From UBA4416 sp964543545 (GTDB taxonomy: Bacteria; Bacteroidota; Bacteroidia; B-17B0; Aurantibacillaceae): a stretch of 64,000 nt of DNA. Numbering within the stretch: the stretch's first letter is position 1; every line of letters begins with the position of its first letter. Of this stretch, positions 27,960-35,697 are shown piece by piece. The stretch spans positions 1 through 64,000 of the forward strand of contig CAZIYT010000005.1 in assembly GCA_964543545.1 (NCBI GenBank), written 5' to 3'. The position numbers and the translations under genes were made by a program. The notes under the pieces were generated by a model. The model was not told the DNA's origin. It did not search any database and worked only from the letters and a program-made list of their open reading frames with translations.

Positions 27960-28724
27960 TCATGCTACTTTGCCACTTAATTGCCGGGTTAAGTAATCCG
28001 GTTTTTCACAGGAGGCATCTTGCTCATGCTCTTTCCTGACGATAGCGGTATTACAGTATAAAAGACTATTTTCAGAGTGATTTGCAACGACCTTAATAAC
28101 CCGGGATCCGGGAAACAGCCGGTCAAACTCTTCTGATAATTCGGCAAACTCATGTTTGTGAGCAGGGTGCTCTGTCATTTTATTATAAATAATACAGGAT
28201 GCATCAGATGTAACACGCCTTAAATGGCTTAAAAATTCATGGGATGCAAATATTTCAGGAACTACAGAGTCAACAAACAAATCAACGATTACCAGATCAA
28301 ACTTGTCGGGGCTTGTACAAACAAAATTATAAGCATCTCCTTTTACTATTTTCAGGTCCTGGTATTGTGCTATGTTAAAATATTTGCCAGCCAGATCAAT
28401 CACCACAGGGTCTTTTTCAACAGCAGTAATCGGAGTTGCTATGTTGTACTTATTTCTCAGTAAGGAAACAATGCTTCCTCCTCCCATGCCAAGTATCAGG
28501 ATGTTTTTAAACTGGTATTGCCCAACATCTATCTGCTTAAAAAGCTGGTCAAATATCGTATGCAGACTGCCAAAGGAATAGTTTGCATTCATGCTATTGA
28601 GGTGATACTTTCCTTTATACTGAATAATCTCAAGAAATGGAGTGACATCGCCGTTTGTGGCCTCAACCATAAGCGGATAAAAAAAGCTGATGATATTCTT
28701 TATTCGTTTCATATTACTTTTCAT
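27960..28724 (-). CDS. Spermidine synthase-like SAM-binding protein
   Basis: 254 residues with a Rossmann SAM-binding core: ILILGMGGGSIVSLLRNKY near 84-102, Glu in AVEKDP near 112 and DLVIVDLFVDSVVPE near 144-158. This is the layout of spermidine synthase/fused SAM proteins. The family's catalytic Asp appears as VDLFVD, so activity is possible but a polyamine product is not assured. No S-adenosylmethionine decarboxylase is nearby. It is 30 bp downstream of the second methyltransferase gene in the same operon. Confidence 0.78.
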   Translation of the reverse strand: MKSNMKRIKNIISFFYPLMVEATNGDVTPFLEIIQYKGKYHLNSMNANYSFGSLHTIFDQLFKQIDVGQYQFKNILILGMGGGSIVSLLRNKYNIATPITAVEKDPVVIDLAGKYFNIAQYQDLKIVKGDAYNFVCTSPDKFDLVIVDLFVDSVVPEIFASHEFLSHLRRVTSDASCIIYNKMTEHPAHKHEFAELSEEFDRLFPGSRVIKVVANHSENSLLYCNTAIVRKEHEQDASCEKPDYLTRQLSGKVA

Positions 28725-28754
28725 TATGTTTTGAATACGGCAACAACTCTGCGA

Positions 28755-29348
28755 TCATTGCCTGATCCAGAATTTCAGCAGTCCTCTTTCGGCCTCATGT
28801 ACTTTTTTAAACGACTCCGGCACATCAAAATTATTTCCATGGAATGTTACCAGGCGGGTACCGGGCTTAGAGCAATCCAGTTTATGCCTGACCTGATTGA
28901 AGTAGTAGTTATAGAGTGAGCCGGCCAGTTCTACCTCATCATTTAAGCGCTTCGCATATAAAAGGTTTTCATAAAATGGATTATACATATAAAACGCATC
29001 AAAATTTTGAAAATCAAGCTCTACAACATCCCCATGCTGAACAATGCTATTGGAAAGCTGAAATTTTGAGATCATTTCATTTGCTATTTGCGAAACGCTT
29101 TTCCGGTATTCAATCCCGAAATAGAAGCTGCTGGTTAAGCTTGCTCCGGCGACGCAGAATTTTCCTACTCCGGCGCCTATGTCCAATACGGTTTTTGCGT
29201 CATCTTCTGTCAGCCACTGAGCGGCTATTTGTGCAACCCGGATAGGCGTAAAATAAATGCGTGATGCCCGCTGGAGGTAGCCGGGAAGAAAGCGGTTAAA
29301 ATTTTCTTCCGTGAGTTCCAGTCTGTTGCTTTTCAGAGAACTAAGCAC
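28755..29348 (-). CDS. SAM-dependent methyltransferase
   Basis: 197 residues. The SAM loop is VLDIGAGVGKFCVAGA near 54-69, with an acidic strand-2 end (GIEYRKS), and a YMYNPFYEN motif near 118-126 stands where many methyltransferases carry NPPY or DPPY. The substrate is unknown; the NPFY motif hints at an amine target, which is inference. Its start overlaps the gcvH stop by 8 bp, a strong sign of translational coupling. Visibly A+T-rich. Confidence 0.8.
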   Translation of the reverse strand: MLSSLKSNRLELTEENFNRFLPGYLQRASRIYFTPIRVAQIAAQWLTEDDAKTVLDIGAGVGKFCVAGASLTSSFYFGIEYRKSVSQIANEMISKFQLSNSIVQHGDVVELDFQNFDAFYMYNPFYENLLYAKRLNDEVELAGSLYNYYFNQVRHKLDCSKPGTRLVTFHGNNFDVPESFKKVHEAERGLLKFWIRQ

Positions 29349-29721
29349 CTATCAGTTTTTTATATTCCTCAACGGTTAATAATCCTGTTCTATCATCAGG
29401 ATTTTTCAATGTTACGCGTATAATCCAGCCATCACCGTAAGGATCTTTGTTTACAAGCTCCGGCTGATCATTCACTTTCGTATTAATTTCAATCACCGTA
29501 GCGCTTACGGGTATAAATAAATCCGACACCGTTTTAACTGCTTCCACAGTGCCGAATATCTGTTCGCTCTCAAGGGTTTCATTTAACGTGGTAATGTCAA
29601 GGTAAACAATGTCGCCTAATTCCTTTTGAGCAAAATCAGTAATTCCAATGACGGCTTGTTCGCCATGAAACTGAATCCATTCATGGTCTTTTGTGTACAA
29701 TAGATGTTCAGGGTATTTCAT
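29341..29721 (-). CDS. gcvH: Glycine cleavage system H-like lipoyl carrier protein
   Basis: 126 residues, full length and canonical: YTKDHEWIQ at 9-17, GITDFAQKELGDIVY at 26-40, and the lipoylation site GTVEAVKTVSDL with Lys63. GcvH carries the aminomethyl group between the P, T and L proteins, but no gcvP, gcvT or lpd is nearby. It is placed between the alpha-oxoamine synthase and a methyltransferase, so it may serve another lipoyl-dependent reaction or as a lipoate carrier. Confidence 0.93.
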   Translation of the reverse strand: MKYPEHLLYTKDHEWIQFHGEQAVIGITDFAQKELGDIVYLDITTLNETLESEQIFGTVEAVKTVSDLFIPVSATVIEINTKVNDQPELVNKDPYGDGWIIRVTLKNPDDRTGLLTVEEYKKLIGA

Positions 29722-29804
29722 AATAGTTCTGCTTATGTTTTTTGAGTTGTTTTTTTTGCCGGTACTACACCAGGCATCAGGGCTTCAGCTCCGGAAAAGG
29801 TGAT

Positions 29805-31046
29805 TTATGCCACATGGGCATCTTTAGGAGAGTACATCCCTGAATCAAGCCTGCCTTTAATCTCTTCAAAGGCTTCTATGGTTCGTCTTACATCTGAAAT
29901 GCTATGAGACGCCGTTGGAATCAACCTGAGAATGATAATACCTTTTGGCACAACAGGGTAGACAACCATAGAACAGAAAATTCCATGGTTCTCCCTTAAA
30001 TCTTTCACTAAGCCGGTTGCTTCAGCAATAGTACCTTTTAAATAAACCGGCGTTACGGGTGTTACCGTGTCTCCTATATCAAAACCCGCTTTTGTAAGTC
30101 CGTCCTGCAGCGCCCTGGTAATGAGCCAAAGCTGTTCCCGCAGAGCAGCATCCTTTCTTATTATTTCCAATCGCTTTAGTAAGCCATAGACAAGCGGCAT
30201 GGGCAAAGACTTTGCAAACAATTGTGATCTCATCGTGTAGCGCAGGTGCTCAATCACATGCTTTGCACCCGAAACAAAGGCTCCAATTGCCGCAAACGAT
30301 TTGGCAAACGTCCCAAAATATAAATCAATCTCTTTTTGAATGCCCTGCTCCTCGCCCGTTCCCGCACCGGTTTCTCCCATCACACCTATTCCATGAGCAT
30401 CATCGACCAGTAATACAAAATCATATTCTTTTTTCAACGCAGCAATCCCTTTCAGGTTGCCCATATCGCCCCGCATCCCAAACACACCTTCTGTAATCAC
30501 CAGAATGCCGCCTCCGCTTTTCCCGGTATATGCTTTGGCATGCTCCAGTTGTTTTTTCAGGCTTTCCAAATCATTGTGAGCAAACACAAAACGTTTCCCC
30601 TGATGCAGCCTTACCCCATCAATAATGCAGGCATGCGATTCAGCATCATAAACGATCGCATCGTGCCTGTCAACAAGGCTGTCGATGACGGAGAGCATTC
30701 CCTGATAACCGTAATTCAAAAGAAAGGTATCTTCCTTTTTTACAAAAATGGAAAGTTCCACTTCCAGCCTTTCATGCAAGGATGTATTACCGGTCATCAT
30801 ACGCGCACCCATAGGATAAGCTAAACCATACAACGAGGCACCGATGGAATCTGCTTCTCTTATCCCCGGATGATTGGCCAGCCCTAAGTAATTATTAAGG
30901 CTCCATACCAGGTTTTCCTTTCCTTTAAACATCATCCTGGGCCCTATATCTCCTTCCAGTTTCGGGAATGTAAAATAACCATGTGCATAATGCGCATGCT
31001 CACCCAATGGGCCTCTCTTTGATTTTAAACGCTCTAAAATATTCAT
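29805..31046 (-). CDS. Alpha-oxoamine synthase (serine palmitoyl- or cysteate acyltransferase-like)
   Basis: 413 residues from ATG 31046 (MNILERLKSK); the upstream ATG at 31082 falls in the promoter. It is a fold-type I PLP enzyme: stacking His138 (ESHACIIDG), Asp216 and His218 (LVDDAHGIG), PLP Lys249 (FGTFAKSFAAIGAF), and a C-terminal PVVPKGIIILRLIPTASH. The family condenses an amino acid with an acyl thioester. The NNYLGLANHP and YPMGARMMTGNT blocks resemble the enzymes making sphingoid or capnine (sulfonolipid) bases in Bacteroidota, rather than KBL or BioF. The exact substrate is inferred. First gene of the operon. Confidence 0.8.
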   Translation of the reverse strand: MNILERLKSKRGPLGEHAHYAHGYFTFPKLEGDIGPRMMFKGKENLVWSLNNYLGLANHPGIREADSIGASLYGLAYPMGARMMTGNTSLHERLEVELSIFVKKEDTFLLNYGYQGMLSVIDSLVDRHDAIVYDAESHACIIDGVRLHQGKRFVFAHNDLESLKKQLEHAKAYTGKSGGGILVITEGVFGMRGDMGNLKGIAALKKEYDFVLLVDDAHGIGVMGETGAGTGEEQGIQKEIDLYFGTFAKSFAAIGAFVSGAKHVIEHLRYTMRSQLFAKSLPMPLVYGLLKRLEIIRKDAALREQLWLITRALQDGLTKAGFDIGDTVTPVTPVYLKGTIAEATGLVKDLRENHGIFCSMVVYPVVPKGIIILRLIPTASHSISDVRRTIEAFEEIKGRLDSGMYSPKDAHVA

Positions 31047-31061
31047 GGGTAAAAGTTTGTT

Positions 31062-31069
31062 CAAAGGTA
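31062..31069 (-). promoter_or_regulatory. -7 box (TACCTTTG) of the alpha-oxoamine synthase operon
   Basis: On the minus strand TACCTTTG fits the Bacteroidota TAnnTTTG -7 consensus. It ends 15 bp before the ATG at 31046, giving a very short leader. A recognisable -33 TTG is weak or absent, as expected for an activator-dependent promoter. Confidence 0.5.
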
Positions 31070-31090
31070 TTTTGTACCACACATTTAAAC

Positions 31091-31152
31091 ATTGACTTAA
31101 CTCTACCAGCGCTTGTGACTTATATTACAGGTACTTTGTGACTTAAGTCACA
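31091..31152. promoter_or_regulatory. Crp/Fnr operator array: three sites at 23-bp spacing
   Basis: The core TGACTTA occurs at 31093, 31116 and 31139, exactly 23 bp apart. The distal copy lies in a perfect 16-bp palindrome TGTGACTTAAGTCACA (31137-31152), the Crp-type layout. The middle copy TGTGACTTATATTACA (31114-31129) matches it at 13 of 16 positions; the proximal copy matches at 10 of 16. The proximal centre falls about 42 bp from the start point predicted from the -7 box at 31062-31069. The Crp/Fnr gene reads away from it on the other side. Confidence 0.75.
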
Positions 31153-31183
31153 TTTAGTCGGATCATCATCAAAAAAAATTGCT

Positions 31184-31191
31184 TAAATTTG
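31184..31191 (+). promoter_or_regulatory. -7 box (TAAATTTG) of the Crp/Fnr gene
   Basis: TAAATTTG fits the TAnnTTTG consensus and ends 13 bp before the ATG at 31205, so the transcript would have a leader of only a few bases. The palindrome at 31137-31152 is centred about 50 bp upstream of the predicted start, so autoregulation is plausible. Confidence 0.5.
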
Positions 31192-31204
31192 TCGCCTCCA
31201 CACA

Positions 31205-31909
31205 ATGCAACTTTCTGACTTTCCATATGATAAGTTTAATTTCAAAAGCAATTCGGTTTTAGAAGGACTTCCTGACGATGACATCGCACTGTTAGAAAAA
31301 AACATGATCAGCCATAAGTATAAAAAAGGCGAAATTTTGTTCAGAGAAGGCAGTTATCCCACAGGTATTTATTACATAAAAAAAGGAAAAGTAAAAAAGT
31401 ATAAAACCGATAAAGAAGGCAAGGAACAGATATTTTATGTATGCAAGAAGGGTGAGTTATTAGGCTATCATGCCCTCATCAGTGAAGAAAAATATTCTGA
31501 TACAACCGCCACTATTGAAGAATCAGAAATTGCATTTATACCCAAAGATGATTTTTTAAAGGCTGTGCAAACTTCATCTGTTCTCTCAAACCGTTTGTTA
31601 AAGGTTCTTAGCCATGAATTTGGCGTGCTGGTGAATAGCCTTACTGTATTTGCTCAACGCACGGTCAGGGAGCGCCTGGCGCTTTGTTTGATTTTATTAA
31701 GAGACAAGTACAAGAAAGAGGAGAATAGCATGAAGCCGGTTGAGTTGGATCTGTCGAGAGATGATCTGGCAAAATTTGTTGGAACGGCCCGTGAAACGCT
31801 TGTCAGATTACTACATGATTTTAAAGAAGAGCAGTTAATAGAAACCAACGGCAGAAAAATAATTTTAAATAAGCCGCTGGAGATTTCCAAAATTGCAAAT
31901 TTGTATTGA
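31205..31909 (+). CDS. Crp/Fnr family transcriptional regulator
   Basis: 234 residues: cyclic-nucleotide-binding-type beta-roll at about 22-140 (KKGEILFREGSYPTGIYYIKKG), dimer helix at about 145-170 and a winged HTH at about 180-228 (LSRDDLAKFVGTARETLVRLL). There is no N-terminal Fnr iron-sulphur cysteine cluster; isolated Cys do not form one. The ligand is unknown. It is divergent from the alpha-oxoamine synthase operon and shares the 158-bp intergenic region with its operator array, so it is the obvious regulator of that operon. Confidence 0.9.
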   Translation: MQLSDFPYDKFNFKSNSVLEGLPDDDIALLEKNMISHKYKKGEILFREGSYPTGIYYIKKGKVKKYKTDKEGKEQIFYVCKKGELLGYHALISEEKYSDTTATIEESEIAFIPKDDFLKAVQTSSVLSNRLLKVLSHEFGVLVNSLTVFAQRTVRERLALCLILLRDKYKKEENSMKPVELDLSRDDLAKFVGTARETLVRLLHDFKEEQLIETNGRKIILNKPLEISKIANLY

Positions 31910-31935
31910 AGAAGCGGCAGAGCAGCTAAACGCCT

Positions 31936-32502
31936 TTACTTCGTATTGAACTCATTCATGCACCTGGCCAGGCCGGCAAATGCAAAGGCTTTCACGGCAT
32001 CTGCCGCCAGTTTGATACGGTCGTTCAGCGTTTTCTTTTCCTCATCGTTCCATTTGCCAAGCACATAATTGACCTGGGCGCCTTTTCCAAATTCGTTGCT
32101 GATGCCAAAACGTAAACGCGGGTAAGCATTAGTTCCCAATACTTCCTGGATATTCTTCAGGCCGTTATGGCCGCCATCACTCCCTTTCGGTCCCAGGCGG
32201 ATCTTGCCAAAGGGCAGGGCCAGCTCATCCACCAGCACAAGGCAGTTTTCTATGGCAATTTTTTCGGCCTGCATCCAGTAGTTCACGGCTTTGCCGCTCA
32301 GGTTCATGTAAGTGGTAGGTTTGATCAGAATCAGTTGCTTCCCTTTGTATTTTAATTCCGCCACATCGGCAAGCCGGTCCGACCTGAATTTAAGATCGTG
32401 TTCCTGCGCTAAAAAATCGAGGATCTCGAAACCGATATTGTGACGTGTGTGTGCGTATTCTTCACCGATGTTTCCCAGGCCAACTATTAAAAATTTACTC
32501 AT
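31936..32502 (-). CDS. pth: Peptidyl-tRNA hydrolase
   Basis: 188 residues, full length. It frees tRNA from peptidyl-tRNA dropped by ribosomes. Catalytic His21 in YAHTRHNIGF, the tRNA-binding KPTTYMNLSG block near 61-70, Asp in VLVDELALPFG near 90 and GSDGGHNGLKNI near 107-118 are all present. It ends 26 bp from the convergent Crp/Fnr gene. Confidence 0.96.
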   Translation of the reverse strand: MSKFLIVGLGNIGEEYAHTRHNIGFEILDFLAQEHDLKFRSDRLADVAELKYKGKQLILIKPTTYMNLSGKAVNYWMQAEKIAIENCLVLVDELALPFGKIRLGPKGSDGGHNGLKNIQEVLGTNAYPRLRFGISNEFGKGAQVNYVLGKWNDEEKKTLNDRIKLAADAVKAFAFAGLARCMNEFNTK

Positions 32503-32710
32503 GTTCCTTAAGCCTTGTTTTCCTTAAAAAGCCCATTTTACAGCCTTTCCAGGTCCACAAAATATATTATCCAATTTATTTTGTAATCTAAAATTAATGC
32601 TTATACTTGCACTGTCGTAAAGATGACTACATTTTCTTGTAGTACCAAAAATCACAACACATTATTGACATAATTCTTTTCATCATTTATTTCCTTATTT
32701 AAACATAACT

Positions 32711-34468
32711 ATGTTTGACGCATTAGATTTAACCGGCAGGGCATTGCCCCAGCTAAAGGACATCTGTAAACAATTCGGTATTGACATCAAAGGACTGGCC
32801 AAGCCCGATATGGTTGTAAAGATCATTGAGGCGCAAACGGAGAATCCGGCGCTGGCAGCGGAAATAGCAGCCAAATATCCTAAAAAGGAAGCGGCGGCAC
32901 AGGAGGTAAACACTTCTGCTCCTGAAAAAAAACAGGAAAAAACCGAGGCTAAAGTAAAAAAACCAAGGATCCAGAAGCCAGCAGAAAATGCGGCGAAACA
33001 TGAAAAGAATTTTTTCAATGAACCGGTTGCAGAAAAAACCTTCAGCCAACAGCCTGTACTCGAATTCGAGCAACCTGAGCCGGTGAAAGAAGTACAGCAA
33101 AAACCTAAGTTCGAGAAAAAAGAGGAGCGTCCTCAACATCAGCAGAAACAAGCGCAGAAGCAACAACAGCCGAGGCAGGAGTTCCAGGAAGTCAGTGATC
33201 AGAATCATAATGTGATCAATAACGACCTGGCCATTAATATGGAAACCGAGGAAAAGCCCCAGACTCCGGATGGCATGGAGAATGTGGATGTCAGAGATAG
33301 CAAAGAAGACCAGAAACAACACCAGAAACCGGAGAAGGTATTTTATAATTTCGATGGTATCGCCGTTGGCGAAGGTGTATTGGAAATGATGCCGGATGGT
33401 TACGGCTTTTTAAGAAGCGCCGATTATAACTACCTCAGCTCCCCGGATGATGTATATGTATCGCAATCGCAGATCAAGCTCTTCGGCTTAAAAACCGGCG
33501 ACGTGGTACGTGGTGGTATCAGGCCTCCGAAGGACGGTGAGAAATTTTTCCCGCTGGTAAAAGTAGATGAGATCAACGGGCGCGAGCCTTCTTATATCAG
33601 GGACAGGGTTCCTTTCGATTACCTGACGCCTTTATTCCCAAGTGAAAAATTAAAGCTGACCGGCCATCCGACGCAAACGATCAGTACCAGGATCATTGAT
33701 ATGTTTGCGCCTATCGGCAAAGGACAGCGTGGCCTTATTGTGGCGCAGCCCAAAACGGGTAAAACGGTATTACTGAAAGATATTGCCAATGCCATTGCTT
33801 ATAACCACCCGGAAGTATATCTGATTATTTTGTTAATCGACGAACGCCCGGAAGAGGTAACGGATATGGCACGCAGCGTAAGGGCGGAAGTTGTTTCCTC
33901 TACCTTCGATGAGCCTGCAGAGAAGCATGTGAAAATTGCCAACATCGTTCTGGAAAAAGCAAAGCGTATGGTGGAATGCGGACATGACGTGGTGATCCTG
34001 CTCGACAGTATTACGCGTATGGCGCGTGCTTACAATACGGTAGCGCCAAGCAGCGGCAAGGTATTATCGGGTGGTGTGGAAGCCAATGCTTTACAGAAAC
34101 CGAAACGTTTCTTCGGTGCGGCCCGCAAGATTGAGAACGGCGGTTCTTTAACGATCATTGCCACAGCGCTCACGGAAACGGGCTCTAAGATGGATGAGGT
34201 GATCTTTGAGGAATTTAAAGGTACCGGTAATATGGAATTACAACTCGACCGTAAGATCTCCAACCGCAGGATCTTCCCTGCTGTGGACCTCACAGCTTCT
34301 TCCACACGCCGCGACGATTTATTGCTGAGCAAAGAAATGCTGTCGCGCCTTTGGGTATTACGCAAGCACCTGGCCGATATGAATCCGGTAGAGGCGATGG
34401 AGTTCCTGCAGAATCAGATGAATAAAACGCAATCGAACGAAGAATTTTTAATCAGCATGAACGGATAA
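32711..34468 (+). CDS. rho: Transcription termination factor Rho
   Basis: 585 residues, longer than the ~420 of E. coli Rho. An N-terminal Rho_N helix domain (1-50) is followed by a Lys/Glu/Gln-rich disordered insert at about 55-215, the RNA-binding cold-shock domain at about 218-290, and the RecA-like motor with Walker A QPKTGKT near 345 and the Q/R-loop region. Such N-terminal insertions are usual in Bacteroidota Rho and may change RNA binding or phase behaviour; that is inference. Confidence 0.97.
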   Translation: MFDALDLTGRALPQLKDICKQFGIDIKGLAKPDMVVKIIEAQTENPALAAEIAAKYPKKEAAAQEVNTSAPEKKQEKTEAKVKKPRIQKPAENAAKHEKNFFNEPVAEKTFSQQPVLEFEQPEPVKEVQQKPKFEKKEERPQHQQKQAQKQQQPRQEFQEVSDQNHNVINNDLAINMETEEKPQTPDGMENVDVRDSKEDQKQHQKPEKVFYNFDGIAVGEGVLEMMPDGYGFLRSADYNYLSSPDDVYVSQSQIKLFGLKTGDVVRGGIRPPKDGEKFFPLVKVDEINGREPSYIRDRVPFDYLTPLFPSEKLKLTGHPTQTISTRIIDMFAPIGKGQRGLIVAQPKTGKTVLLKDIANAIAYNHPEVYLIILLIDERPEEVTDMARSVRAEVVSSTFDEPAEKHVKIANIVLEKAKRMVECGHDVVILLDSITRMARAYNTVAPSSGKVLSGGVEANALQKPKRFFGAARKIENGGSLTIIATALTETGSKMDEVIFEEFKGTGNMELQLDRKISNRRIFPAVDLTASSTRRDDLLLSKEMLSRLWVLRKHLADMNPVEAMEFLQNQMNKTQSNEEFLISMNG

Positions 34469-34494
34469 TTCCGGGAATAAAATCTATTTAAAAA

Positions 34495-35022
34495 ATGTTC
34501 AAGAACAGGGCCCTGCAATTTGCCATCGCGTATTCCTTACTCGTTATTATTTATAAAGTTGCCGTAATCATCAGCGGACAGGCGTTAAGCAAGTTCAACT
34601 TCTATTTTTCCAACATCCTGTCGGTACTGGCTGTCATCCCGTTTATTTTCCTGACGATAAAATATACACGCCGGGATAAAGGTGGCTATATCGGTGGTAA
34701 TGAAGCCCTGAAGAAAGGGCTCATGATGGCGGTGATCTCTGCCCTCATTCTTTCCATCTATAATTACATTGAATTTGAATGGGTATGGCGCGATTTGTCG
34801 GCGGAATACTACCACAGCAATGAGTTTAAATTATTCCTGGCTAAGAATAAGCAAATCAAAGTGGAAGAGTATCCGGCTAAGATTGAAGCTGCCATCAGCG
34901 AGATCTCGGCCATGAAAGCCGTAACCGGCAAACTTGCTACGCTGATTTTCATCAGCATCGGCGCCTCCTTTATGTGCGCTGTATTTTTGAAGAGAAAAAA
35001 GCCTGAGTTCAGCGAAAACTAA
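34495..35022 (+). CDS. DUF4199 domain membrane protein
   Basis: 175 residues with four predicted transmembrane segments (about 8-26, 35-55, 75-93 and 142-163) and a charged loop between the third and fourth. This matches the DUF4199 family common in Bacteroidota, whose function is unknown; in many genomes it lies beside glycosyltransferase or rho-like housekeeping genes. It follows rho by 26 bp and is probably co-transcribed. Confidence 0.82.
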   Translation: MFKNRALQFAIAYSLLVIIYKVAVIISGQALSKFNFYFSNILSVLAVIPFIFLTIKYTRRDKGGYIGGNEALKKGLMMAVISALILSIYNYIEFEWVWRDLSAEYYHSNEFKLFLAKNKQIKVEEYPAKIEAAISEISAMKAVTGKLATLIFISIGASFMCAVFLKRKKPEFSEN

Positions 35023-35054
35023 AATTCCAGAAATACTACAGAATCATTTACTCA

Positions 35055-35070
35055 CACGTATTTTTACGTG
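35055..35070. promoter_or_regulatory. Short palindrome CACGTA-TTTT-TACGTG
   Basis: A perfect 6-bp inverted repeat around TTTT, about 160 bp upstream of the 35229 gene. The 12-base core CGTATTTTTACG is found again at 39877-39888, upstream of the second short-secreted/T9SS unit. It may be a shared operator or small hairpin. Confidence 0.35.
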
Positions 35071-35228
35071 GTCGTTTTTCATTCGCTAAACCCCATTGAT
35101 TCTCCGACGAAACCAGCACTATAACGGTTTAATATTTTAACACTGTTTTTTGCTCAATTATCAGATGTTTTATGGTCGTTTTGTATACTGTTTGATACAT
35201 TAGACAAAAAACCTAATTTATCAAACCT

Positions 35229-35648
35229 ATGTGGCGACCTGTGCTCGTTATACTTCTGTCGGTTGTATCCTCAACTGCCTTAAAATCGCAAAGCAAAGAA
35301 AATCATTACCGGATTAAATTTCATGTAGTAACTGCTCAGTCAAGAGCCGATATGGAATCGGTACTATATAAGATTACCGGTGCCAACAGGCTTAGCTACG
35401 AGCCAGGCGACAGCACCTTTCTTCTCAGCACTACCCGCCTCCTCGATAAACAGGTGATCTCCGGGAAGCTATTAAAGCACTATTACCCGGTGAGCGCCAT
35501 AACTCACCTCGAAGCGGATACCGATCCGTTTCCGGTAATCAGAAACAGCGGCGATAAAGATGCCGATGCCATCCAATACGAAAAAGAAAAACAGGCCTGG
35601 GTTAAAAAATATCCGGGCGAATACAAAAAAATGCTTGAAAAAAAATAA
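35229..35648 (+). CDS. Short secreted protein of unknown function
   Basis: 139 residues with a signal peptide (about 1-20, SSTALKSQ). The mature part has a ferredoxin-like alternation of strands and helices and a highly basic tail (KKYPGEYKKMLEKK). No family is recognised. It ends 49 bp before the large T9SS cargo gene on the same strand, so the two probably form a unit. The second T9SS gene at 40329 has a similar short secreted gene in front, without clear sequence similarity. Confidence 0.7.
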   Translation: MWRPVLVILLSVVSSTALKSQSKENHYRIKFHVVTAQSRADMESVLYKITGANRLSYEPGDSTFLLSTTRLLDKQVISGKLLKHYYPVSAITHLEADTDPFPVIRNSGDKDADAIQYEKEKQAWVKKYPGEYKKMLEKK

Positions 35649-35697
35649 GCTTTCCCCCTTCCATCCCATTCAAAAAAATCTCCCCAATTATAACAGC

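Noticed and set aside
29341..31046. Glycine metabolism operon (KBL plus glycine cleavage H)
   Set aside because: The PLP enzyme lacks the KBL-type sequence blocks (for example NFCANNYLGL with CGTQ) and no threonine dehydrogenase, GcvP or GcvT is present.
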